From the NCBI GenBank assembly GCA_965153355.1, contig OZ231126.1, forward strand, positions 92,194,001-92,258,000: 64,000 bases of DNA. The letters are read 5' to 3'. This DNA comes from Flaccisagitta enflata. Its lineage: Eukaryota > Chaetognatha > Sagittoidea > Aphragmophora. This document shows, piece by piece, positions 44,838 to 54,619 of the stretch (positions are counted from its first letter, which is position 1; every line of letters begins with the position of its first letter). The notes beneath the pieces were generated by a model. The model saw only the letters and a list, made by a program, of their open reading frames with translations, had not been told where the DNA came from and searched no databases. The position numbers and the translations under genes are program-made.

Positions 44838-45257
44838 GGGAAAAAAGTCGAAGTCAGTCTTCGACTTTTTGACATATTCGAGAGAAACGGGGTTTTCATT
44901 TTCTTATGAGGAAGTTGCGTTTCTCCACCGACCGATTGGTCCCTTAAACGAAATTAATAGGGTAAGTAAATTTGATAATTCTCTTTCATTTGGCGCCAGG
45001 CAGAAGTCTCTAGGACAAATATTTTTCAAGTTATGATTTTTCAAAGATTTTTTTGCGAAAAATCTGAATTGAATTTTTTTCAATTTTTTTAAGATTTCAT
45101 GTAGGATCAATAAAGGAGTGTACTTTTGTTTGTCTAAGCATGCAAATATCTGTATTGCATAGCTGCTCATCTGTGAGGGTGTTTTGAGTATTCTAGCTCA
45201 TTTAGCTCATTTAGCTCAAGTTTTTAATGATTTAAAGTGCAATAAATACATAAATGT
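44838..45257 (+). mobile_element. Family E element, first of two tandem heads
   Basis: The head AAAAAGTCGAAG-TCAGT-CTTCGACTTTTT is a perfect 12-bp stem. It is followed by GGTAAGTAAATTTGATAATT and CATTTGGCGCC. It starts inside the TCGG duplication of TIR copy 3. Confidence 0.65.
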
Positions 45258-46107
45258 TTTTATCGGGAAAAAAGTTGAAGTCAGTCTTTGACTTTTTGAC
45301 AAATTCAAGAGAAACAGGGTTTTCATTTTTTTATGGGAAAGTTGTGGATCTCCACCAACCGAATGAGCCTTCAACTGAAATTGATAGGGTAAGTAAATTT
45401 AATAATTCTCTTTCATTTGGCGCCAAGCAGAATGCTCTACGATAAATATTTTTCACAATATGATTTTTTAAAGATTTATTTTTGAAAATTGCGAATTGAT
45501 TTTTTTTCATTTTTCATGATTTTGAGAAGGATAAAAAAAAGGAGTGTATTTATGTTTGTTTGAGCATGCAAATACAAGAAAACATGTTTATGAGCATAGC
45601 TGCTCATCTGTGAGGGTGTTTTGGAGGATTCTAGCTCATTTAGCTCATTTATCTTAGTTTTTTTTTGTTTTAAATGTGATAAATGAATAGATATTTTGAT
45701 ATTTGCTTAAGAAAGCAGATACAAAAAAGCATATCTGTGAGCATAACTGCTCATCTGTGAGGGTGTTTTTAAGCATTTTAGCTTACTTAGCTCATTTAGC
45801 TCAGTCTTTTTTTTTTTCTGATTTTTAATGGGATGAATAAGTGTTTTGATGGGAGCATTTAAATATAAGAAAGCATGTCACTGAGCATAGCTGATTGTTT
45901 GGTTGAGTGATTTTGAGCATTTTAACTCATCTATCTCATTCGGCTCAGTCCTATTTTTCTCTGATTTTCAGTGCAATCAAAACATACAATTGCTCTTGAT
46001 TTGATCTAATAGAAAAAACGATTTGCAGTGACTAATGACAAAAACCTGGTGAAAAGTGACCAACGCTTACGACTTTTTTCCTCACGGCGACAGCCGCCAT
46101 TACTGGT
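45258..46107 (+). mobile_element. Family E element, second copy, about 148-bp tandem units
   Basis: The head AAAAAGTTGAAG-TCAGT-CTTTGACTTTTT (one mismatch) is followed by GGTAAGTAAATTTAATAATT. CTGCTCATCTGTGAGGGTG units begin at about 45600 and 45748, with a diverged third near 45890. The tail is 'TTTTTTCCTCACGGCGACAGCCGCC' (46075-46099). Confidence 0.65.
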
Positions 46108-46124
46108 AACAACTGCAGAATGAT

Positions 46125-46233
46125 AAATGCGCGTTTTTCGCATTTTCAACTTGAGCGTGACGGATCAACGGGCGGACGGACGGACAAAGCCTGTTATAAG
46201 AGTCTTATATAGTTGCGTGTCCGCAACTGAAAA
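46125..46233 (+). mobile_element. Family A tail fragment
   Basis: 'ATGCGCGTTTTTCGCATTTTC', GACGGATCAACGGGCGGACGG core, AGTTGCGTGTCCGCAACTGAAAA with a perfect GTTGCG/CGCAAC stem. It lies 150 bp before an exon. Confidence 0.75.
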
Positions 46234-46385
46234 TGGAAGCCGGGAGATTTTTAGGCTAAGATCCTACCAAAGTGCTTAGGATATAGGAGGCCTTCCAAAT
46301 TCATAGCCGTAGGTGACGAGGGTGTACTCGCGAGAGTGTGCTTGTGACTACTCGCGTACTATTCGCTTTAATTTATATTCCCCAG

Positions 46386-46592
46386 GAGGGCAATGAATGT
46401 TTGCCTTGGAAAGACGCGATTGATGGCGGCAACGGACTTCCTGGCGTCGGGCTTGACGGTATTCATTATTACTCAGTCGATCTCGATCCCAAAACCAAAA
46501 AACCGAAAGACTTTAGTCACGTCAAAGAAAGTCTCCGACAATTTCGACAGAATTATTTGGATTCAAAGCAAACGGAGAGGTCCCAAGACTAC
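46386..46592 (+). CDS. Exon of unrecognised gene (GLPGVGLDGIHYYSVDLDP segment)
   Basis: Acceptor TTTATATTCCCCAG|GAG, phase 0. It encodes EGNECLPWKDAIDGGNGLPG, then VGLDGIHYYSVDLDPKTKKP and KDFSHVKESLRQFRQNYLDS, up to SQDY. The donor TAC|GTGCAC (46593) is a weak but usable GT in phase 0, compatible with the exon at 46977. Without splicing, the frame runs on to a TGA at 46624-46626. The Gly-rich loop, DPKTKKPKD turn and amphipathic KESLRQFRQNYL helix look like real protein. Family unknown. Confidence 0.65.
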
Positions 46593-46649
46593 GTGCACAG
46601 ATTTTGCAGGCACGACAGTGTGACATGACGGAATGATTTCATCATGTTT

Positions 46650-46661
46650 GTGTGTGTATGT

Positions 46662-46746
<85 letters not shown>

Positions 46747-46769
46747 AGTGAGTGAGTGAGTGAGTGAGT

Positions 46770-46846
<77 letters not shown>
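46650..46846. repeat. (TG)n-(AGTG)n-(AG)n microsatellite in an intron
   Basis: TG to 46742, GAGT tetranucleotides to 46774, then AG to 46846, all inside the 384-bp intron between two exons. Confidence 0.96.
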
Positions 46847-46848
<2 letters not shown>

Positions 46849-46976
46849 GCTACTATTTTATCTCTCTAGGACTATTTTGGACGGGATTGTTCGTCTCTTC
46901 GACTATTTCTTAAATCTATAAACCATTTCGTCAATATTCTTATAAAACTGACCCTGCCCAATGCCGATTTTTACAG

Positions 46977-47132
46977 ACGGTTAGGGAATACAACGAGGAA
47001 TTATCCAGTCTGCCTAAGGTCTGGTCCGGAGGAAGAGGAAGCCCACAAAGAAATTTACATCAGCAGGTGTTGGCTCATTCCTTGCTCGATAAGAGTCGCA
47101 TCGAAATGTTACACGGAACAAACGGAAAATAA
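46977..47132 (+). CDS. Terminal exon of unrecognised gene (LPKVWSGGRGSPQRN segment)
   Basis: Acceptor CCGATTTTTACAG|ACG, phase 0. It encodes TVREYNEELSSLPKVWSGGR, then GSPQRNLHQQVLAHSLLDKS and RIEMLHGTNGK, with TAA at 47130-47132. Together with the previous two exons it gives a short, hydrophilic, mostly helical protein with no signal peptide or membrane segment. I found no canonical AATAAA in the 340 bp downstream. It ends 382 bp from the stop codon of the septin exon on the opposite strand. Confidence 0.65.
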   Translation, partial: TVREYNEELSSLPKVWSGGRGSPQRNLHQQVLAHSLLDKSRIEMLHGTNGK

Positions 47133-47514
47133 GAAGAAAGCTTCTGGGTGAATCAAATGGCATCGTTACTTCCTCTATCCGCGAATCGAGGATTTAAGTC
47201 AATAGTCAGTGGTTGTATCTAGTCACTATTCCCGATTTCGATTCATGGAGATAAATTGTAAGCGATACGATTATGATTTCTTTGTACCTGATTGTCTATT
47301 ATCTTTAATTCGTATGACTGAACGTGTAACATGAAACCACCTTCCAACAGGAAGCTCTTTAGCAATGAGTACATGAATTGTTCTGTTTGCTAAGGACCAT
47401 TAACTATTAAGCACATGCACAGCTATGGTCTCAACGTCAGGCTACAGTTTAAAAAAAAAACTACGGGAATTATATTTATTCAATGAACCTGGTATTTGAC
47501 AAATTCGAAACAAT
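47133..47514. other. Intergenic region between convergent genes
   Basis: No repeats are recognised. It should hold both 3' untranslated regions. Confidence 0.5.
47475..47480 (-). terminator. Polyadenylation signal AATAAA for the septin gene
   Basis: TTTATT on the plus strand, AATAAA on the minus strand, 35 nt downstream of the septin stop codon. Confidence 0.55.
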
Positions 47515-47760
47515 TCACAAAAGATTGAGGCTCGGCAAACTGCCGCTTTTAATTGTAAGAGGGTGGCTCTTGAGAAATTTATCCCCTTCTTGTTTGTAAC
47601 CACCATTTTTAAAGGCTTGGTAATATTTCCGATGCGTCGTCTGTTTGAGGTTTTCCAATTGTGAAACTAAAAGCGACCGTAATCTGACAAAATCGCAGTG
47701 ATCCGGGTTCTCAATGTCCACGATTCCCCATGGGTAGCGCCGACCGCGAACACGACGCCC
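47515..47760 (-). CDS. Septin, C-terminal exon
   Basis: The minus-strand frame begins after an acceptor (ACTACCTCTTCTAG|GGG) and reads GRRVRGRRYPWGIVDIENPD, then HCDFVRLRSLLVSQLENLKQ and TTHRKYYQAF, ending SLNLL with TGA at 47517-47515. RGRxYPWG and the following (V/I)ENPxHCDFxxLRxxL are the septin unique element and C-terminal helix of the GTPase domain, which form the filament interfaces. Septins are GTP-binding cytoskeletal proteins that assemble hetero-oligomeric filaments. The tail is short, about 35 residues after the GTPase fold, with no coiled coil, and is diverged from textbook septins. The 5' exons must lie to the right; I found none before 64000, so the next intron is over 16 kb or the exons were missed. 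The short tail could indicate a SEPT3-type member, but the sequence is too short to place. Confidence 0.88.
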   Translation of the reverse strand, partial: GRRVRGRRYPWGIVDIENPDHCDFVRLRSLLVSQLENLKQTTHRKYYQAFKNGGYKQEGDKFLKSHPLTIKSGSLPSLNLL

Positions 47761-48504
47761 CTAGAAGAGGTAGTTTATTAATGCGTTTAGACCTGTACAA
47801 GTATTTGTAAATATTTGCTATTTAACAGACTGGTGTCGTGGTGAGCCGACCGCGGACGGGGTTAATTTCATCAATTTCAAATGTTATCAAATTAAACAAA
47901 ACTATACATTGTAATGTAGCTTACCCATTATTACATATGAATCCATAATTGGATTTTCTTATGAAAGCTCATTTTTCATTCAAATTAGGCCTAAAAACAT
48001 ATTATTGGCAATCTTGTTACTTGAAAATTTTGTTAAATACAATAAAAAAATCAATATGACAGTAAAATTTTTATTGATAACTTTCAAATAATCATGTGTG
48101 AATGTGTGATCATGTTTCTGATTTTTTTTTAAATTTTTTGAGAGTTTGAAAAGAATCTCTTTAAGTACCATTTTTGGCTGGGTGGGCTGTTGGAGAAAAA
48201 AATTTCTCCCCCAAGCTCCTTATGATGCCTGTAACGAGGAATCTTCATGCAAAATTTCAACCAGATCGGACAACTACTACTTAGGCCATAAAAAACGCAA
48301 TTTTCCTAAAAAGACTTGAATTTTTGATAATTTAGCTCTTCAAATCTTTGGAGGAGAGCATGAGTATGTAATACCTGCTGCGATTTTGGTTTTTGTGTTA
48401 TATTTTTACGTATGGAAGCAAAACAAGAAATTTAGACAAGAGCGTGAGCAAGCGAGCGAGATCAAGCGCGATCGAGAGCGAGCGAGAGAAAATAGTCGCA
48501 AAAG
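47761..48504. other. Septin intron start; AT-rich, then a GAGCGAGC array
   Basis: No exon is recognised. 48428-48500 is a GAGCGAGCAAGC-type array that recurs on the outer side of family B ends at 49440-49510 and 49935-50085. Confidence 0.45.
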
Positions 48505-49440
48505 CGTTAGATGGTCAGCGGTACCCGTGCCCTGCCCTAGTAGGTTGTGCTTGGAGTTGAAGGGGAAGTAGGGCAGCGGCCCCAAAGGGGTCAATGACCT
48601 ATGCTTTCACACTAGGGTGGTCGGGAATTGGGTCAAATTTCATATATTGATATACTTGGGCCCTTTGCACAATTATCCAAGTAAACAGGGATTTCTCACA
48701 AGTTGGGGTGTGAAATCAAACAAGAAACCTTGTCGGCAAAACCATAGGCTTTCTATGGGGACTTTTTTTTTGCCATAGGAAGCCTATAGTTTTGCCGACA
48801 TGGTTTAATCTTCAAATTCAGACCTCTGCTTGTGGGAAAACCTTCTTTTTTGGTACATTTATGCAAAAGACTAGAGTATATAATTTTTGGAAATTTGACC
48901 CTATTTCCCGACCACCCTATTTCACACATATGGGGAATTTTCTCCTTCTCCTCCTCTGTCCGTTTGCCCGCCCGCCCCCCCAGCTTTGAGGCCCAAATTC
49001 TAGTCTAGTCAAATCCCAGTCTCGTGGCCCAAATCCCATCCAAAAGGCCCAAATCCTGGCCTCAAGGCCCAAAATCTAGCCTGGAGGCCCAAATCCCAGT
49101 CTTGAGACCCAAATATCATCCTTGAGGTTGGGATATGAACCTTGAGGCTCTGATTTAGGCCTCATGGCTTGGATTTGAGCCTTAAGGATTAGATTTGAGC
49201 CTCAAGGCTGGGATTTGGGTCTCCAGGCTAGAATTTGGGCCTTGAAGCTAGGATTTGGGCCTTTTGGATAGGATTTGGGCCATGAGACTGGGATTTGGGT
49301 CTTGGGACTAGAATTTGGGCCTCAAAGCTGGGGGGTGTACGGACGGACGGACAGACGGATGGAGGAGGAGAAGGAGAAAATTCCCCATATGTGTGAAAGC
49401 ATAGGTCATCGACCTCTTCGGGGCCGCTGCCCAAAAAGCG
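48505..49440. mobile_element. Family B foldback, GGCCCAAATCC core, split by a hAT MITE
   Basis: The left end GGTCAGCGGTACCCGTGCCC, GGGCAGCGGCCCCAAAGGGG and CCTATGCTTTCACAC is interrupted by a MITE. It resumes ACACATATGGGGAATTTTC, TCCTTCTCCTCCTC, CCCCCCAGCTTTGAGGCCC and a GGCCCAAATCCCAG array. The array flips near 49130 to GGATTTGGGCCTT units and returns the exact complement: GCCTCAAAGCTGGGGGG, a GACGGACGG tract, GAGGAGGAGAAGGAG, GAAAATTCCCCATATGTGTG, AAAGCATAGG and CGGGGCCGCTGCCC. This is the clearest foldback in the window. Confidence 0.82.
48613..48919. mobile_element. hAT-type MITE (8-bp TSD TTTCACAC)
   Basis: Termini TAGGGTGGTCGGGAA... and ...TTTCCCGACCACCCTA. TTTCACAC is present at 48605-48612 and 48920-48927, and the intact target is preserved in the opposite arm of the same foldback (GTGTGAAAGC at 49393-49402). 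An internal second hairpin is built on GGCAAAACCATAGGCTT / AAGCCTATAGTTTTGCC (48736-48798). Confidence 0.88.
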
Positions 49441-49509
49441 AGAGTGAGCGAGAGCAAAAATGAGGGCAAGCAAGAGCAAAATCAAGGGCAAGAACGAGCA
49501 AAAGCGAAG

Positions 49510-49935
49510 TTAACAGGTCATCAGGGGCAATACGTGGACAGCCATACCCGTTTGCATGATTGTGGATTTGGGTGAGGGGAAGCAGGGCAGCGGCCCCAAA
49601 GGGGACGAAGTCCAATAGAACATGGAGAAATTTCATTTGTCCATTCATCCGTCAGTCCCCCCAAGCCTGAAATCTGCCCTCTCAGGGCAGAAAACTACCC
49701 TCTCAGGCCTGAAATCTGCCCTCTCAGGCCTGGAATCTGAGAGGGCAGATTTAGGGCCTGAGAGGGCTGATTATAGACTTGAGAGGGCAGATTTCAGGCA
49801 TGAGAGGTTAGATTTTAGCCCTGTGAGGGCAGATTTCAGGCCTGAGAGGGGGGACGCACAGATGAACTGACGAACAAAAGTCCCCCTGTATTCTACAGGA
49901 CTTTGTCCTCTTTAGTGCCGCTGCCCAAAGGGGGA
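49510..49935. mobile_element. Family B foldback, GAGAGGGCAGATTT core
   Basis: GGTCATCAGGGGCAATACG, GCAGGGCAGCGGCCCCAAAGG, GAAGTCCAATAGAACATGG and CCCCCCAAGCCTGAAATCTGCC; the core flips near 49738. The right arm is GGCCTGAGAGGGGGGACG, AAAAGTCCCCCTGTATTC, TACAGGACTTTGTCC and GTGCCGCTGCCC. Same core unit as 9266-9960, 40 kb away. Confidence 0.78.
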
Positions 49936-50090
49936 GCAAAAGAGAGCAAGCAAGAGCGAGAGCGAGAGCAAGCAAGAGTGAGAGCAAGCTAGAGCAAGAG
50001 CAAGCGAGAGCGAGAGCTAGCAAAAATGAGTGCGAGAATGAGCGCAAGAGTAGGTGCAAGTGAGCGAGCGAGCGCACATGCTGGAGGGAG
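49935..50090. repeat. GAGCAAGCAAGAGCGAGAGC array
   Basis: Degenerate GAGCAAGC/GAGCGAGA units on the outside of a family B end. A similar short tract is at 50460-50505. Confidence 0.85.
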
Positions 50091-50159
50091 AATAGGAATA
50101 ATATTTATTTTATATATAACATTATATATCATATGATATATATAATTTGTACTTGTACT

Positions 50160-50395
50160 TGTAGCAACCAGGTTAAAATTATGGATTTTTTCTTTCTGGT
50201 TGGATTGTTGTCTTGAGTTATTTCATGATAATGTTAAGATAGACCTGGTTATTTTGAATACTAGGGATAGTTGTGATGGGTCCGGATTAAACACCAGTGA
50301 GAGCTCCAAAGGCTCTCATCCTTCAGTAAAGTAGGGTTGAGTGGTAATGTTGTCCAACTTTCATATAAATATAGGAATATGTATAGGATAGTTTT
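50160..50395 (+). repeat. Family K repeat, possible SINE-like, copy 1
   Basis: It shares 'GGTTAAAATTATGGATTTTTTC', 'TTTCATGATAATGT', 'GGATTAAACACCAGTGAG', GAGCTCCAAAGGCTC and 'GTAGGGTTGAGTGGTAATG' with 60252-60470 in the same order. The GAGAGCTCCAAAGGCTCTC hairpin is intact in both. I could not identify A/B-box promoter motifs with confidence. Confidence 0.65.
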
Positions 50396-50616
50396 AGTAG
50401 TTATGTTGTCCAATTTACATAGAGAACAACAAAACAACAACAACAACAACAACAACAACATAGAGAGAGAGAGCAAGAGCGCAAGTGAGCGAGAGCAGGC
50501 AAAAGTTTTTTATTATTGGGCCTATTCCCAGAATTAGTTTTGTCACTGCTGTTTGATGCATTTTTTTCAATGAAAATTTCTAATTTCCCCTTATACCTTA
50601 TTATAATGGTCACTGT

Positions 50617-52568
50617 CGACAATCTCTGAAAACAAAGCAAGGAGTGTCAAATGTGATAAATGGAAACGGTCAACTCACGGAAACGGAAGAAGAAGCAGCG
50701 GCGGCGCTGAACACTTATTACCATTCAGTTTTCACAAAAGATGATGGTAACACTCCCCTGCCCAACTTTGATAAGCAGACCTCAGAGAAGATAGACGATG
50801 TGTACATATCAGCTGAAGTAGTGGAAGAAGTTCTGCTTGGACTTGACCCCAACAAGGCTGCTGGTCAAGATGGCATGGCAAGCCGCACACTGAAAGAATG
50901 TGCAAAGGAACTGTCACCTTATCTCTGTGAAATTTTCCGGAAATCTTTGGACAATGGAGAGGTACCGCAGCTATGGAAGGAAGCCAATATAGTTCCAATT
51001 CATAAATCAGGCTCCAAAGCAGTCATGACCAATTTCAGACCAGTAGCGCTGACCTCGGTTGTCTGTAAAGTCATGGAGAGAATCATTTGCTCGGCAATTA
51101 TGAGCTTCCTGGTTACCAATCGGCTGATCTCAGAACAGCAGCATGGCTTTGTACGTGGAAGATCCTGCCAAACAAACATACTGCTTTGCCTTGAAAAATG
51201 GACGGAAGTTGTGGACAGAGGAAACAGTGTTGATGTGGCTTACTTTGATTACGCCAAAGCGTTTGACAAGGTATCCCATAGGCTGCTCTTAGTAAAGCTG
51301 CAAGGATATGGAATTGATGGTAAACTGCTGCGCTGGCTTGGAAACTACCTGGAAAACCATAAGCAAAGGGTTGTAGTTGTAGAGGTGATCAGCGGAACCA
51401 CCCAAGGAATGGTCCTTGGCATTCTCCCGTTTCTCCTGTTTATCAATGATCTCCCAAAGGAATGCAGCCCAGAAGACCAATCTCTTGTTATGCTATTGGC
51501 AGATGACACAAAAAGTTACCAAGAGATACAAAAAGATGCCAGCTCGCACATGGACAATCAAACAGCCCTTCAAAACAGGATTAACCGCATTGCACAGTGG
51601 GCGGAAGATTGGAAGATGGAAATCAATCCGAAAAAGTCAAAAGTGATGCATGTTGGAAAAGACAACCCATGCTTAACATATACAATGAATGGATCCATGA
51701 TTGAAACGGTATCTGTGGAAAAGGATATTGGGTTCTGGATCTTGGACGACCTCTGCACCTCCACGCATGTCAGCAAAGCAAGAAGCAAGGCCCTGGCTGA
51801 AATAGCGCGCATCCGACGGAATTTCACCTACATTGACAAAAGGGCTTTCTGTGTGCTGTACAATCAAAGAATTCGTCCTCACCTAGAATATGGAATGACA
51901 GCATGTCCACCCGGGTCATTGGCAGAATCAAAGTTACTTGAGGCTATGCAAACAAAAGCAACTGCCATGGTTTGGGGGCTTTAAAGGCTGAACTCCGATG
52001 AAAGAAGGAAGAATCTTGGGTTGATGACTCTTGAACAAAGACGAGAAAGAGGTGATCTAATTGAAGTCTTCAAGATGCTCAAAGGACTCACGAAAATTAA
52101 CCCAGCGATATTCTGGGAGGTCCGGGATGCAAGAGGTGGACCAAGATTGGTTAAAGAAATGGCGGCAAATGGCCGCAAGCAACGACAGACTTTCTACTCT
52201 TACAGGGTCATTCAAAAGTGGAATCTACTTCTGGCAGACATGAAAGCGGCTAAGTCACTTGATTCCTTCAAGAATCGCCTTGATGAGAGGATCCTTAAGG
52301 CCAACTGACATGGTAAAAGAGTTGAATGGAACCCCTCAAGATGGAAATAGTAAGTTTCTCTTATGTTTTGGTAAAGGTAATACCAAGCGAAAGCATGGTG
52401 AGTCTTTTTTCACCCTTTTTAACCTTGTTTTTGGTAAAGCATACCAAAAGTCTGGATACATTGTTTTATGTTGTTACAGTTACATAGGAATGCAGATGAA
52501 TGACTGACTGCACCGGGACCACAAGCCACTGGCTTTCCTTTTCTGGTTGACTTGAACTTGAACTTGAT
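50617..52568 (+). pseudogene. CR1/L2-like LINE, reverse-transcriptase ORF, 5'-truncated with one stop
   Basis: The frame reads ...KTKQGVSNVINGNGQLTE, DPNKAAGQDGM, NFRPVALTSVVCKVMERII, QQHGFVRGRSCQTNIL, then palm block A YFDYAKAFDKVSH (first catalytic Asp), block B GTTQGMVLGILPFLLFINDL (consensus GVPQGSVLGPLLF, so altered), block C LLADDTKSY (catalytic Asp pair in ADD) and NPKKSKVMHVGKDNP. This order is diagnostic of CR1/L2/Rex-group LINE reverse transcriptases. A single TAA at 51982-51984 interrupts it, and the same frame continues RLNSDERRKNLGLMTLEQRR through KNRLDERILKAN to TGA at 52306-52308. No endonuclease domain remains; the 5' truncation is near 50617. The 3' end carries ACTTGA hexamers (52548-52566). 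It is probably inactive. Confidence 0.9.
52350..52481 (+). other. Intron-like segment in the LINE 3' region
   Basis: A GTAAGT donor (52350) and TTATGTTGTTACAG acceptor (ending 52481) bracket about 130 bp with internal GGTAA/ATACCAA inverted words. It could be a tiny MITE or a chance pair of splice-like sites. Confidence 0.3.
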
Positions 52569-54160
52569 TATAACAATGTGCTTCTCGTCTTTTCTGACAA
52601 ATCTCGTTCATTGATGAGCTCATCGAAAGTGAAAAGGTGATTGAGGAAAAGTCAACAGAAACATCCAAAAGGGCGATTTTACCATTTTTTTTGTCACAGC
52701 GTCATAAAACAAGAAAAATGTATGTCACGAGATATCAAATGAAAGCCCTTGCAACACTGAATGGACTCATACTGGTTATTAGGGGTTTGGGGAGAAAACT
52801 TAATTCATTTACATTGCTACTTTATCCTATGATAATGATACCAGGACCTTAGGTCTTTTACTGATTTACCTTTTGCTATTACTAGGGGCAATAATGGAGA
52901 GGAAAATGGCACTTATGACAGAATTTGTTTTGCAGAAACCCATTTGAAGGTAGCTTAAGTAAAAAAGGGCATGTCTTGTGCGAGTTTCAGAATGGTACTT
53001 TTTCAAAGATTGGTTAATATCTCTGAAACGGCTCATCATAGCCTTTTGGGACCAGTTTTTTGAACTGCTCACACGAAAACACTTCCAAAATACTCAAGAG
53101 AGCAGCACTCTTTGACCAGTATTGTACCCTTATCCTTGTGCATGTAGATTGCGTTTTTTATGGCCTAAGTAGTATTTTAGAAATTATGCCATTTTTTCAT
53201 TTTTGCTGGTTGGTCTGGTTGGACGGCTTGACATTGTTTAGATCGCACCAGAATCTAGGCAAAGAACCCTCTTGATCTAAGTATCAACCATGCAAAATTT
53301 CATTGGGCTAGCTCAAATAGTTCATGAGATATGCCAATTTGAATTTTAAGAAGTTGTACTGAATCAAGGCACAAAAGCTTCGCATATTTGTGTGTGAGGC
53401 GGTAAGTGGAAACAAAGAATTAACTACAAGGCTTGGTCGGCGAGCGTTACTATTCAGTTCTTATTTTTGTAGTGATCAACTTTGAAATTTCACTGTAACC
53501 AAATGAATTGAAGTTAAGACTTGAAATTTTAGGTACAAGTACAGAATTTGACCCTTTTTCCCATCATGTAGAGGAATTTTCCATCAATCATGCTACTATG
53601 CCGTGGCATAGTGAGAATCGAAGTGTGACACAAGTGTGACAGCTACATGGAGGAGCACCTCTGAATTTTAACGCTCCACAAAAATAATGATTTCTCTGAA
53701 ATAGAATGGAAAAAATCCTTGAAAATTGGAGGGAAGGTCCTTCAACTAGTTGTTTATGTTTATGTTTATGTTTATGTTTACTTAATGTTTAAATAATGAT
53801 AGGCTCACAAAAAAAATGTTTAACTAACTTATTTTCAGTGAAAAATGACAGAAAAATAAAGAGGAGGAGTAGTATGATTTAAAATTATTTTTTGTCATCT
53901 TACATTTGGAATATTGAGTTCAAACTTTCTACACATGTCAACAGATGGAAAGTGATTGCTTACAAGCGATAGGATGACCCCCATTGACATTTTTTGATTG
54001 GTTAAACTTGCATTTTGCTTGCTGGTTAAGAATCGGGACAGGCCAAAATCGAGCCTCCTACCCCTGCTTTGGACCCCATAGGGGCAGTTGGTGGGGCAAA
54101 AATTGGTTTGGTATGGCGCACCAGATAGTTAGGTATGTCACCCAACCTTTGTGACCTTTC
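52569..54160. other. AT-rich unassigned DNA
   Basis: A short coding-like frame 'FIDELIESEKVIEEKSTETSK' (52610-52672) has no supporting splice signals. A GTTTAT hexamer tract is at 53753-53783. No gene is called. Confidence 0.35.
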
Positions 54161-54162
54161 TG

Positions 54163-54295
54163 ACCAGTCAGTGGACAAAACAAAGTAGGTAGAGAGCTCA
54201 CTCTGTTAGCTATGATCCAACCTATTGTTATTAAACAGCAGGCTGTAAACAACAACTAGTTATGAAAATTACAGCTGGCTGTCATCTTACAAAGT
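54163..54295. mobile_element. Tc1-type MITE, partial second copy
   Basis: CCAGTCAGTGGACAAAACAAAG matches the end of the 34483-34794 element, followed by AGGTAGAGAGCTCAC and AAACAGCAGGCTGTAAA. The right end is missing. Confidence 0.65.
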
Positions 54296-54477
54296 TGGCA
54301 AAAATCCAACCTAAATAGAATAGAACTTGACTAGCATGTTCATAATCCTGATGAAATTCTGAGAAGTATGACATGTCACACTTGACACTTTTTATGAGAA
54401 ATAATCTTTTAACATTGCATTACAACTTTATTAAACATCAATAAAAATTTTTAATTTTCATATAGAAAAAGAAAAAA

Positions 54478-54542
54478 AAATATATATATATCTATATATA
54501 TAGATATATATATATATATATCTATATCTATATCTATATCTA

Positions 54543-54617
<75 letters not shown>
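54478..54617. repeat. (TA)n microsatellite with ATATCT variants
   Basis: About 140 bp of TA with TATCTA units at 54490-54545. Confidence 0.97.

Positions 54618-54619
<2 letters not shown>

Noticed and set aside
50732-50998. Minus-strand frames overlapping the reverse-transcriptase ORF
   Set aside because: Shadow frames opposite a clearly conserved coding strand.
52637-52852. 71-codon frame downstream of the LINE
   Set aside because: Only the first 20 residues look protein-like. No acceptor or homologous family could be supported.
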